Of a DNA stretch of 64,000 nucleotides, positions 39,761-48,075 are shown piece by piece. The position numbers and the translations under genes were made by a program. The stretch covers positions 1,180,001 to 1,244,000 of the forward strand of contig NZ_CP028923.1 of assembly GCF_005166025.1 (NCBI RefSeq). The letters are read 5' to 3'. The notes below the pieces were generated by a model. The model did not search any database, was not told where the DNA came from, and saw nothing but the letters and a program-made list of their open reading frames with translations. This DNA comes from Mangrovivirga cuniculi. GTDB taxonomy: Bacteria > Bacteroidota > Bacteroidia > Cytophagales > Cyclobacteriaceae. The first letter of the stretch is position 1. Each line of letters starts with the position of its first letter.

Positions 39761-40165
39761 ATGTACGTACATGAAACGCAGATAAGAGTAAGGTATGCCG
39801 AAACCGACCAAATGGGATATGTGTATTATGGTAATTATGCCATGTATTTTGAAGTGGGTCGGGTTGAGGCATTAAGAGCTCTGGGCTTTAGTTACAAGCA
39901 GCTGGAAGAAGAAGGGTACATGCTCCCGGTATTGGATAGCAGGTTTAAATATCTTGCTCCTGGAAAATATGATGACCATCTGAAGGTAATTGTAAAAATA
40001 CCTTTGAAACCCAGTTTAAAGTTTTATTTTGAGTACGAAATTTTAAATGAACAAGATGAACTTTTAACAGAGGGAAGTACGACACTAGTATGTGTTAATA
40101 AAGAAACTGGTAAGCCATGCAGGCCACCTGCAAAGCTTATTGATCTTTTTGATGAATTCTATTAA
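39761..40165 (+). CDS. YbgC/FadM-type acyl-CoA thioesterase
   Basis: A 134-residue hot-dog thioesterase. The 4-hydroxybenzoyl-CoA-thioesterase signature is RVRYAETDQMGYVYYGNYAMYFEVGR: Asp in ETDQMG is the catalytic residue, and the helix start YGNY is conserved. It acts on short or long acyl-CoA or acyl-ACP; the substrate is unknown. It sits between mltG (1-nt gap) and the BrkB-like gene (stop/start overlap), so it is co-transcribed with two envelope genes. Confidence 0.9.
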   Translation: MYVHETQIRVRYAETDQMGYVYYGNYAMYFEVGRVEALRALGFSYKQLEEEGYMLPVLDSRFKYLAPGKYDDHLKVIVKIPLKPSLKFYFEYEILNEQDELLTEGSTTLVCVNKETGKPCRPPAKLIDLFDEFY

Positions 40166-41100
40166 TGAGGAAAAGAGTTGAACGACGTATATTACAATCT
40201 GAAGCTTACAGGAAAACTGTAAGAAGACTTAAAGAAAGGCGTCTGAAGAAGCACGACATTTCTTTTTACTCAGTCGTGATCATATTGTTACGAAAGCTTC
40301 AGACTGATAGAATATCAGAAAAGGCGAGTAGCGTTGCTTTTAGTTTTACCCTGGCCATATTTCCTGCTATAATAGTTCTTTTCACCCTGATACCTTATAT
40401 CAACACAGGTGATATTGATTTCACTCAAAATGTAATGGATTTTCTGGCTGAGAATATGCCTGAAAGTGTCTATCAATTTACAAGTACGACTATCGAAGAT
40501 ATTATTAGTAAGCAACGTGGAGGACTACTTAGTATTGGTTTGATAAGTTCACTCTTTTTGTCTTCTAATGGAATGATGTCGTTGATGTCTGCATTTAACA
40601 GTATCCATAGAACTATCGAAAAAAGGGGCTTTTTAAAAGCCAGGCTTATAGGTCTGGGATTAACTTTTGTCCTTGCTTTAGGGTTAATTGTTGCTACTGC
40701 ACTCCTTATTGTGGCTCAATATGCGATAGAGATATTAGATCAAATGGATATTATCTTTATTTCAGATAAAACCTTTCTTCTATTTGTCGTACTAAGATAT
40801 GTTATTCTGTTTGTGGTATTCTTGTTGACAATTGCTTCGATATATCATTTTGCCCCAAGCTTACACAGTCGACTAAAATTCTTTAGTCCGGGAGCGATTT
40901 TCGCTTCTATATCTCTTATGTTAGCCTCGATAGGGTTTTCATTTTATATAAATAACTTTGGAACATACAATAAATTCTATGGTTCCATTGGTGCCTTGAT
41001 CGCGATCATGGTTTATTTGTATATTTTATCTATCATCTTTCTCCTTGGTTTTGAGCTAAATGCGAGTATTGACAAAGCAAAGCATGAAGATTATGGATAA
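40165..41100 (+). CDS. YihY/BrkB-family inner-membrane protein
   Basis: A 311-residue protein with a basic N-terminus and about six TM helices (starting near residues 62, 112, 160, 205, 240, 275). The family motifs are ASSVAFSFTLAIFPAIIVLF (residues 53-72), FLSSNGMMSLMSAFN and the closing YGSIGALIAIMVYLYI with NASI. Once called ribonuclease BN or virulence factor; no enzyme motif is present and the transport role is unproven. Third gene of the mltG-thioesterase operon. Confidence 0.88.
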   Translation: MRKRVERRILQSEAYRKTVRRLKERRLKKHDISFYSVVIILLRKLQTDRISEKASSVAFSFTLAIFPAIIVLFTLIPYINTGDIDFTQNVMDFLAENMPESVYQFTSTTIEDIISKQRGGLLSIGLISSLFLSSNGMMSLMSAFNSIHRTIEKRGFLKARLIGLGLTFVLALGLIVATALLIVAQYAIEILDQMDIIFISDKTFLLFVVLRYVILFVVFLLTIASIYHFAPSLHSRLKFFSPGAIFASISLMLASIGFSFYINNFGTYNKFYGSIGALIAIMVYLYILSIIFLLGFELNASIDKAKHEDYG

Positions 41101-41116
41101 AATTTTTCTTAAAATA

Positions 41117-41147
41117 TTGGCGTAGTTTAAAACAGTATTTATATTTG
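41117..41147 (+). promoter_or_regulatory. Promoter of tRNA-Ser
   Basis: TTG at 41117-41119 and TATATTTG at 41140-41147, separated by 20 nt: a full match to TTG/TAnnTTTG, 37 nt upstream of the tRNA. Confidence 0.72.
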
Positions 41148-41183
41148 CACTCCCGTTAGCAAAGAGACGGGGAAAGATCACGA

Positions 41184-41268
<85 letters not shown>

Positions 41269-41274
41269 CAACCA

Positions 41275-41307
41275 AAAGCCGAACACGAAAGTGTCCGGCT
41301 TTTTTTA
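41275..41307 (+). terminator. tRNA-Ser terminator
   Basis: Stem AAGCCGAACAC / GTGTCCGGCTT (one mismatch) with loop GAAA and a T run, 6 nt behind the tRNA. Confidence 0.9.
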
Positions 41308-41387
41308 TTTTATATTTCCTGTGCTTGCACAAAGGGAATAAAAATGAAAAAAGTCGACTATGCGATAGCGAAGGTGGGGCTATTGAT

Positions 41388-41570
41388 TGCTTCCCCCCGT
41401 CAGGCCCAGGAATATCAGTGTGTAAACACCCAGTAGGTCGAGCACTGGTTCAAGATTTTTCTTGGACCGATTGCTAGTTAAATTTATGATTGACAATTAT
41501 TTGTATGTATTTTTCAGCAAAACTCGTTCGGCTAATCTGTCTGAACTAATATTAAACAATTAAAGGATAT
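41388..41570 (+). repeat. Repeat pair R1a/R2a
   Basis: R1a (41388-41476) contains GTCAGGCCCAGGAATA, CAGTAGGTCGAGC and CTTGGACCGAT. R2a has the core CTAATCTGTCTGAACTAA at 41532-41549, followed by an AT-rich tail with TTAAAGGAT. Both recur in the same order at 42612-42900. The origin is unknown; an old duplication or a dispersed Bacteroidota repeat family are both possible. Confidence 0.65.
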
Positions 41571-41746
41571 AATGAATACAATCCTGTGGTAATCTCAAAT
41601 CAAAGACCTCAAGTTTACTTAATGAAGATGGTACAAGAAAAATCTTGCACCTTGTAGTGAATCTAACTGAATAAAAAAGGAAAGAAAAACTAGTGCCAGA
41701 ATTGGTTATGGACTCCCAATGTTTTTTTATTTTTGATTTTTATTGA

Positions 41747-41836
41747 TATATAGGAACATCAACAACTTGTACATATGGAACACTTGGTTGTGTTACAATA
41801 TCAACATATAAATGTGATGACGGAGAAAGCTGTTAA
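41747..41836 (+). pseudogene. Start-less Cys/Thr-rich peptide frame (decayed precursor peptide?)
   Basis: Open between stops at 41744 and 41834, this frame encodes a peptide ending TTCTYGTLGCVTISTYKC then DDGESC. It has four cysteines among many Thr/Ser, a composition seen in core regions of ribosomal natural-product precursors. There is no start codon and no GG leader in frame; a leader-like run upstream is in other frames. It lies 35 bp before a small 2-TM protein gene. Chance cannot be excluded. Confidence 0.25.
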
Positions 41837-41871
41837 ATTGTAAGTTTTATGATTATTAAATTAAGAGAATT

Positions 41872-42102
41872 ATGTTTTTAACTGAATTTCAAGTTCGAAA
41901 TATTTTTATCGGTTACGTAATATTATTTGTAATTTCAGCAGCATTAATTTTATATAACAAGAATTGGACATTTAAATCTAAGCTTTTACGTCTGATAATA
42001 TTATTTTTCTTACCTGTCATTGGATTTATAATAATAGCTACGGAGTTTTTAATTGATAAAATATCCTATCATTTATTAAAAATGAAAGGAATACATAGAT
42101 AG
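41872..42102 (+). CDS. Small two-TM membrane protein (PLDc_N-like)
   Basis: A 76-residue protein with hydrophobic segments at about residues 11-27 and 36-57, joined by a short basic loop (NKNWTFKSKLLRL), and a charged end (KMKGIHR). The layout NW-T...K..RLIILFFLPVIGFIIIATEF resembles PLDc_N-domain mini-proteins, some of which act as immunity factors for bacteriocins. That role is only a suggestion, based on the adjacent short cysteine-rich frame. AAGAGAATT before the ATG is a weak ribosome site. Confidence 0.5.
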   Translation: MFLTEFQVRNIFIGYVILFVISAALILYNKNWTFKSKLLRLIILFFLPVIGFIIIATEFLIDKISYHLLKMKGIHR

Positions 42103-42168
42103 TTGAACTAAATATGGAGTAAAGTGCATTAGGCTTTTTAATGATTTTAGCCATTGTACCGACATTAA

Positions 42169-42288
42169 TCTGAAAAGCCTTGTGTTGGTATAGTAGAAGC
42201 AGCGATCCGTGCTCTTTATTCCCCGGCAACTGGTTTAGTTTGTGCTGGGGTTGCTGTTTGTAAAATCATGAAAGAATCAAATAATTGA
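42169..42288 (+). pseudogene. Start-less hydrophobic peptide frame
   Basis: Open from a stop at 42166 to TGA at 42286; encodes ..IVEAAIRALYSPATGLVC then AGVAVCKIMKESNN. It has a helical, Ala/Val-rich body with two cysteines and a charged end, like a small secreted or bacteriocin-type peptide, but no start codon is in frame. It ends 5 bp before the second small 2-TM protein, the same arrangement as at 41747/41872. May be chance. Confidence 0.22.
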
Positions 42289-42293
42289 ATATT

Positions 42294-42542
42294 ATGAAAA
42301 ATCTATTGAATTATTATTTAGTCACTATTGTCCCCTTGATGGCTATTTTGGCATTATATTATTTTACTAATATCCATTTAGGGTTGTATTTGGGTGTTTT
42401 TTTTGCTTTTTCTTTTATATACTGGCCTATTATAGATAAAAAAAGGTTAAAGGCTTTAGGGATATACAAAGGAGAAGGGTATCTAAAATTCACTTTTATT
42501 ACCCGATTCAAACATTATTCTAAAATCATGTTTGGAGTATAA
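42294..42542 (+). CDS. Small two-TM membrane protein, unknown
   Basis: An 82-residue protein starting at ATG 42294 (an in-frame TTG at 42285 gives three more residues but is less likely). It has hydrophobic segments at about residues 8-25 and 29-46, then a basic soluble tail (DKKRLKALGIYKGEGYLKFT). No family was recognised. A terminator follows at 42570. With the 76-residue protein at 41872 it forms a pair of tiny membrane proteins lying between the two repeat copies. Confidence 0.5.
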   Translation: MKNLLNYYLVTIVPLMAILALYYFTNIHLGLYLGVFFAFSFIYWPIIDKKRLKALGIYKGEGYLKFTFITRFKHYSKIMFGV

Positions 42543-42569
42543 TAATATTCTAAGTGCTAGAAAGCTTTT

Positions 42570-42602
42570 AGCCTGCTAGTAGTTCTAGTAGGCTTTTTTT
42601 TA
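42570..42602 (+). terminator. Terminator of the small membrane protein gene
   Basis: Stem AGCCTGCTAG / CTAGTAGGCT (one mismatch) with a 5-nt loop and a T run. Confidence 0.8.
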
Positions 42603-43459
42603 TAGTTTCTGCTTGGCTGCCTAACTCCACTCTGTCAGGTCCAGGAATACCAGTGTTTAAACCTAGTAGGTCAAGCGCTATCTTGGACTGATAAATGCTA
42701 TTCTATTTATCATCAGCAAGTTGCATTATTGTTTTAGAATAATGCTTTCGAGCAGTATAGTATATTGATATTAAATTATAAGCTTTTAGATTATTTATGT
42801 AGGTTTTTTTGATTTTACTCTCCTCAGGCGTGTTGTTTCTCCAACACAACTAATTCACCTAATCTGTCTGAACTAAGATTTACAGGATTGAAGGACTGCA
42901 TTTTATTACCATCTTTGAAATACCTGGTTTTGTGGGGTGTGAAAAAGTAATTTCTATTCTATATATAAAATCTAAGCCTCCGGCCAGTGAGGAATAAGTT
43001 AGCTTAACGACAACGGCAGAAGAAAGTACCTTGAGCAAGAAAGGGCGATCCTGATTCAGGACTAGAAAGAAAATACATGTCATAAAATCTACCCGGTATG
43101 TAAAGGGGTCGGTTGGTAACCGTGGCTGTATTTGATGGCCTGGGGTCACGGCTACACTTTAAAAAAATGCTGCTAAACAATAAAATAATGCAATACCATT
43201 GGGCGTAAGGGATTACTATGGCCAATAGCCACTAAAAATGAATGAAAACACCGTTGAATTACCTTTTGGAAGCAAATTTGAAAACTTTAATGAACAATAA
43301 TTAAAAAGAAGCGTAAAGCAAACAACAAGCAAACGCATACTAAAAATATCGATTTAGTCATAGTACTATTTTCAGCAACGGATTTGTCAATACTGCATTC
43401 AATTTATGACCTATCGGCCACTCGAATGCTTAGTTAATGTGAGGCGTACTTTTTTTAAG
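42603..43459. other. Gene-poor decayed segment with second repeat copies
   Basis: Holds R1b (about 42612-42700) and R2b (core CTAATCTGTCTGAACTAA at 42859-42876). Plus-strand frames between 42980 and 43150 contain coding-like runs such as LNDNGRRKYLEQERAI broken by stops, and a 20-codon frame near 43237-43300 (MNENTVELPFGSKFENFNEQ). None could be assigned. No intact gene is supported. Confidence 0.45.
42612..42900 (+). repeat. Repeat pair R1b/R2b
   Basis: Second, degenerate copies of R1 (GTCAGGTCCAGGAATACCAGTGT, CTAGTAGGTCAAGCGC, CTTGGACTGAT) and R2 (18-base core identical to the first copy, then AAGATTTACAGGATTGAAGGA). Order and orientation are the same as at 41388-41570, about 1.3 kb away. 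Confidence 0.65.
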
Positions 43460-44200
43460 TTAAATATCTTTTTTAAACCATACATTTCGAGTACGACCAT
43501 TTGACATTCTTAAGCCCGTAATATTTCCGTTTTCATTTCTTTTTTTAACAGTTCCTACAGGCCAATGACCGGAAAAAATATTATCATATAACTGTTCTAG
43601 TTTTATTAATCCATGTCTAGAATGCTCGAGGTAAATATTAGATTTGTTATCAATGGAAATTGAATACATAGTTTTTAATTCCGGACTGTAATAATTTCCA
43701 ACATGCGTATTGAACTCATTTGTTTTTATCTCTAGATTCTTTTGAAGAAAGATGAAGATTCCAGGTAAATTATTATCGGTTTTAATAATTATTTGATGTG
43801 TACTATTATCAAATTTTACGATTGATTTTATAGATGGATGATTCATTATAAACGTTTGTTTGCCTATTGGTAACAAGGGCCATTCGTTTTCCGCTGAACT
43901 TGAGTATTGTAAAGTGTCATTTTTTAAATAAATCTTGCGTCCGGATTTCTCAGAATCACTCCAGTAAATACCTTCAAACTCCTGAAGTTTTTTCTTTGAC
44001 AACTTGATAAATTTAGCCGGTAATTTCGCAGATGTTGTTGCGGGTTTTGTTATTGAATTATTCTTTTTAACTAATAATATATCAGAAATCTCGTTTGCTT
44101 TAGATCCAATATTACTCCTTGAATAATTAGTTAGAATTACAATATTGAGTTGTTCTTCAGGAAAGGTTCTTGCTAACGCCCTAAAACCACCAAAAGTCAT
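43460..44200 (-). pseudogene. Truncated duplicate of the serine hydrolase at 54647-56380 (C-terminal part only)
   Basis: The 246-codon frame is nearly identical, at protein and DNA level, to the last third of the beta-lactamase-family protein at 54647-56380, beginning at GGFRALARTFPEEQLNIV and running to RTRNVWFKK. Homology begins abruptly at about 44195 in the sequence shared as TTGGTGGTTTTAGGGCG. The catalytic SxxK and YxN region is absent, so the product cannot be an active hydrolase. It lies 11 kb from the full copy on the same strand. A short run of indels near 43540 also differs between the copies. No ribosome site or promoter was seen. Confidence 0.85.
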
Positions 44201-44279
44201 ATTATGCCAAATGGTATAATTCGGATAATGTTTCTTTTAAACTTTAGGGTGATCATAAAATTTGTTTCATATTAATGAT

Positions 44280-46081
44280 TTAAAAAAGAATATCAGCACT
44301 CACCCAGTAAACTTCTCCTTTTTCAACACCAGCCCAGCCTTTTTTATCAGGATTATTATACCGTCTTGAGTACATAAAATACCTGCCATCAGAAGTCATG
44401 TAGGGGCATAATACCGCCAATTGCTGTCATATTTAAATGGAATTTCTACCGGTTTTGACCAGCCTGTGTCATCTTTAAATGTTATTTGAAATTTACCTTG
44501 CCCATTTAAAATAGCATATTGTTCATCTGGTGAGATATACGTTAGTAGTTCATTTTTATCTGACTCAAGGCTTATCAAAACAGGTTTTTTAAATTCATCC
44601 TTTCCTAAATATTGGGCACGATATGAGTTCATGCCACCTTTATCGCTCGGTCTATTTGAAAGAAAATACAAACTACCATCAGCTATGACAATAGGGTAGG
44701 TGTCAATAAATTCAGTGGAAATTCCGAAATCAACTTTTGTAGCTATTTGCCATTTACCATTAACTTTTTTACTCATATATATGTCTGGTGGAATTCTGTA
44801 AAGAATTTCTTTGGTAACATCATTTTTATAGTTCTTTGGATCAACACCCAGAAAATACATGGTCTTTCCATCTTTGGTAATGGTGGGATCACAGGCAACA
44901 AAAGTCTTGATGCTATCATCGTATAATTTAATGGGTTTAATATCTGACCATTTGCCATTAATTAACTCGGCATGATGAATGATAAAGCTATTATCTACAA
45001 TTCTTGAAAAGAACATTTCAGTATAATTATAATTAAACACAACATTAAGTTCGATGTTTTCAGTATTAACTAATGAGGAAGCAAATAATTTAGGACTGGA
45101 ATCAGGAGGTTCTTGATTGAAATAAGATGTCTTTTTGGTTTTGTTTAATTCTTGCTTTACTCTTTCAAAATCTATCCAATAGATATCGCCAGTTTCTTCC
45201 TCTTCGCTGACCAACCCTCTATGGAAAAATAAATACTTACCACCCGGAGAAACACTTGCCGTGAATTCACATAGTTCCGTATTGACCAGAGGACCTAGAT
45301 TTTGAGCTTTGGTCCAGTTACCATTCTCATTGAAACTGATGTATAAGTCACAATTTCCTTGTCCTATTATTTCGCTTTTGCCATCAAATATAATATAGCT
45401 TTCATCCGGAGCTATGTAGGGATGAGCGATCATCTCCAGATCCGGTAAATTAATTGCCTCACCTAGCATATTTATGGTATTATATTTTCCTTTAGAATTA
45501 ACTGAACGGTAAATCCCATTGTCTTTATATTCTCCATTTTCACTTACCCAGGAAGTAAAATAAAGATTTCCTTTTTCGGTAGAAGTTAGATACATGGCAA
45601 TGTTTTCTAGAAAGGGGCCTTTCAACGGAATAGGATTGCTCCAACCACTCGCTGCTTTCTCACTGTACCATTGGTGCAGTCCTGTACTTTTTGATGAATC
45701 CGGCAAAGGGCGTAAACTTCCAAAATAAAGCCGATCTCCTGTTGGATTAATATGAGGTTCAAAATCCCAACCTATAGTTGGTTTAAAAAAAGCTAGTACC
45801 GGATCTGACCAACTACCATTTAGTAATTTCGAAGTATAGATTTCATTGTCTGCTCCAGGCTTTCTCCTAGTAAAAAAGAGCTCGTCCATTTCTGGGCTGA
45901 AAGTGATGGCAAATTCAAAGGCATCCGTTGAGATTATTCCGGGGGCATATATAAGTGCTGAGTCGGTCGGTGTCTGATTGCTGAATAACTCAAGGTTTGA
46001 TTTGAAGGATTCTGTATTTTCATTAGTACCACAGGAATAAAGCATTGTGGAAACTATACTTACCAGAATAATAGATTTCAT
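44280..46081 (-). CDS. PD40 beta-propeller lipoprotein; C-terminus frameshifted in this sequence
   Basis: About 600 residues. The lipobox-like signal IVSTMLYSCG puts the acylated Cys at about residue 17. The rest is made of WD40-like PD40 repeats (FSPEMDELFFTRRKPGADNEIY, INPTGDRLYFGSLRP, VSPGGKYLFFHRG, ISPDEQYAIL), giving two propeller halves. Such proteins are surface or periplasmic and often bind glycans or partners. The uninterrupted frame stops at 44396 after YYAPT. Adding one base to the C run on the minus strand (44403-44406) restores YYAPYMTSDGRYFMYSRRYN...VYWVSADILF with stop at 44280, a normal last blade. Confidence 0.82.
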
Positions 46082-46126
46082 ATTATATGAATTGGAATGA
46101 ATTTACTTCTCTTAAATACGGATGAT

Positions 46127-46522
46127 TTAATCTTTCGATTTAAAAAATGGTAGATATGAAATGACGATCCAGAGGAATGCAAGCCCAAACCCCAATATGC
46201 CGATATTGATACCTAACAATGTTTTTTCACTTCCATCCAAATATTTCATAGACCCACCATAAGAACCCTTAATCATAAATGCGACAAGAAACCCTCCCAT
46301 AACGAGTAGACTTAAGACTGTACTTAGTTTGGTGTCATTCTTGCCCCATATAAGCCATAGGCAAACTATGCCAATTCCTGTATTTGTCAGTAGCTGCCAT
46401 ACTTCGTGAATTTTGGCATGTGGGGTCCAGTCTGGATTAAAAACATGTGTGTCATTTATTTCTAAAAAAGGTACAATAAAAGCGAAAAGGATAACACTGA
46501 CAGTAATTGAGTATTTTTTCAT
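46127..46522 (-). CDS. Four-TM membrane protein, unknown
   Basis: A 131-residue protein with four hydrophobic segments (about residues 6-20, 44-60, 68-86, 103-122). The loop after TM1 (HVFNPDWTPHAKIHEVW) is striking, with several His/Trp/Pro, and resembles small integral proteins annotated only as hypothetical. It lies 12 nt behind the GNAT gene and 45 nt before the PD40 gene, all leftward, so one transcript is likely. Confidence 0.55.
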   Translation of the reverse strand: MKKYSITVSVILFAFIVPFLEINDTHVFNPDWTPHAKIHEVWQLLTNTGIGIVCLWLIWGKNDTKLSTVLSLLVMGGFLVAFMIKGSYGGSMKYLDGSEKTLLGINIGILGFGLAFLWIVISYLPFFKSKD

Positions 46523-46534
46523 AGTTCGAATTAT

Positions 46535-46993
46535 TTAAGTAAAATGAAGCTTCATTCCTTCATGTGAATTAATAAACCCAAGCGATTTATAGAATTCCAG
46601 AGCCTCAATTCTATTTTTATCCGTTGTCAACTGAATCAAATGAGCGCCATTTATTTTAGCCCTTTCAATTGCCCAGTTAAACATTTTTTGACCAAACCCT
46701 TGACCTCTATAATCTTTATTTACTCTTACGGCTTCAATTTGAGCTCTAATTCCACCTTGATAGGTCAGGTATGGAATCATTGTTAATTGAAAGGTTCCTA
46801 TTACTTTTTGATTATAATCGGTCATAACCATCAGTTCTTGATTGGGGTCAGAATAGATTCGCAAATAAGCAGAAAGGTAGGGGGTAAGTTCATTGATATC
46901 CTCTCTTTTATTACCAAGATCGTCATCGGCTAACATTTCGATTATAGCGTTTAGATCTTCTACTAGTGCTTTTCTTATTTTAAAGTTATTCAT
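46535..46993 (-). CDS. GNAT family N-acetyltransferase
   Basis: A 152-residue acetyl-CoA-dependent acyltransferase. The CoA pyrophosphate loop is VNKDYRGQGFGQKMFNWAI (Q/RxxGxG/A, residues 93-111), preceded by strand 4 IEAVRV and followed by IQLTTDKNRIEALEFYKSLGF. Close to the type that acetylates small amines or proteins; the substrate is unknown. First gene of the leftward group ending with the PD40 lipoprotein. Confidence 0.85.
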   Translation of the reverse strand: MNNFKIRKALVEDLNAIIEMLADDDLGNKREDINELTPYLSAYLRIYSDPNQELMVMTDYNQKVIGTFQLTMIPYLTYQGGIRAQIEAVRVNKDYRGQGFGQKMFNWAIERAKINGAHLIQLTTDKNRIEALEFYKSLGFINSHEGMKLHFT

Positions 46994-47042
46994 GGATATG
47001 TAATGGCAACAGCTAATTGTAGATGGTGATAGCTAATACTAA

Positions 47043-47202
47043 TTATTGTTTATGCCTTTCTATTTCAATAGCCAGATCTTCCTCTTGTCCAAGCTTTAAT
47101 TTTTTAGAAAGTGCTATCCTTTTCCGTAGGTTGAAATAGGGATGAATTCCTTGATTAATTTTTTTTATTGAAGTTGTTTCAAAAAACTCATCCCCATGTC
47201 AT
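47043..47202 (-). pseudogene. Small coding remnant with one frameshift
   Basis: On the minus strand a frame reads DEFFETTSIKKINQGIHP then YFNLRKRIALSKKLKLGQ and ends EEDLAIEIERHKQ at 47043. An ATG at 47202 gives MTW before the same frame if one G of the four at about 47192-47195 is extra. It has coding-like composition but no recognised family. It may be a small gene with an indel or the 3' end of a lost gene. Confidence 0.35.
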
Positions 47203-47226
47203 AGGTTTATCAGACTTTTTTACCAG

Positions 47227-48069
47227 TCATAGACTTTGAGTAATGCCCTCATTCCAGACTCCGGTTTCGGCAGTCTTTGTTGCAAATTCTTTGAAGTCAA
47301 TAGCAGGTCTTCCCAATACTTTTTCTACATCATGTGATACCACCTGGTTTTCAGAGTTACCTAATACCTCTTTAAATAAGTAGCCAAAAAGCCAAACATA
47401 AGAGTCAGGCAAGCCAGCTGCTTTCATACCTTCCTTAAATTCTTCAATTGATATTGGCTGATAATGAATTGCTTTTCCGGTTGCATGGCTCATAATTTCT
47501 ACTACTTCTTTAAAAGTCATTTTTCTTGGGCCTGTCACGGTTATAGTCTGACTATTATAGGTATCGTCAAGTAAGACTTTAGTGACCACATCAGCGATGT
47601 CATTCACATCGACAAAAGGTATTTCAGCATCGGGCATGGGTAATGCCACCTGACCGGCTAAAACAAACTCTTTAAAGGCTCCTTCACTAAAGTTTTGATT
47701 AAACCAGGAAGCTCTTACCAAGGTGTAGTTCAGCCCTGAGTTAGCTACTATTTCTTCACAAGCCTCAGCTTCTTTTTCTCCTTTACCAGAAAGTAATACC
47801 ACTTTCTCAAGTCCCTGCTTTAATGCAGCTTCTGTTAATTTAGAGATAGCTTCTCTTGCTCCCGGCACTGCTAAGTCGGGGTAATAGACGATATATGCTC
47901 TGTCCATACCCCTCAGAGCCGGCTCAAAGGTGTTAAAATCTTCCCAGTCAAATGCCGGGCTTCCACTTCTGGAGCCAATAGTTACATTATGGCCCAGTTT
48001 AGTTAAGTTTTCAACTACGCGGCTACCGGTCTTACCAGTGCCACCGATTACTAAGATGTTGTGTTTCAT
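47227..48069 (-). CDS. NmrA-like NAD(P)-binding protein
   Basis: A 280-residue atypical short-chain dehydrogenase. The nucleotide loop is VIGGTGKTGSRVVENLTKLG (residues 6-25), followed by the NmrA-type IGSRSG, VVLLSGKGE and LVRASWFNQNFSEG. The active-site Tyr-x3-Lys is absent, as in NmrA/quinone reductase-2-like proteins that sense or use NAD(P)H. Last gene of the leftward four-gene operon beginning at 49577 (6 nt behind the AhpD-like gene). Confidence 0.88.
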   Translation of the reverse strand: MKHNILVIGGTGKTGSRVVENLTKLGHNVTIGSRSGSPAFDWEDFNTFEPALRGMDRAYIVYYPDLAVPGAREAISKLTEAALKQGLEKVVLLSGKGEKEAEACEEIVANSGLNYTLVRASWFNQNFSEGAFKEFVLAGQVALPMPDAEIPFVDVNDIADVVTKVLLDDTYNSQTITVTGPRKMTFKEVVEIMSHATGKAIHYQPISIEEFKEGMKAAGLPDSYVWLFGYLFKEVLGNSENQVVSHDVEKVLGRPAIDFKEFATKTAETGVWNEGITQSL

Positions 48070-48075
48070 TATTTT

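Larger units (their letters stand above)
41308..41871. other. Gene-poor accessory segment with repeats
   Basis: No intact gene was found. The segment holds the first copies of two degenerate repeats (about 41388-41476 and 41520-41570) that recur near 42612-42700 and 42848-42900, and a start-less cysteine-rich frame at 41747-41836. Short frames that resemble peptide leaders (DLKFT in one frame, NLKS in another, 41598-41625) are broken by stops. Confidence 0.5.

Noticed and set aside
42880-43225. Overlapping minus-strand frames of 73 and 89 codons
   Set aside because: No hydrophobic, motif or codon pattern supports them; the other strand carries equally good broken runs.
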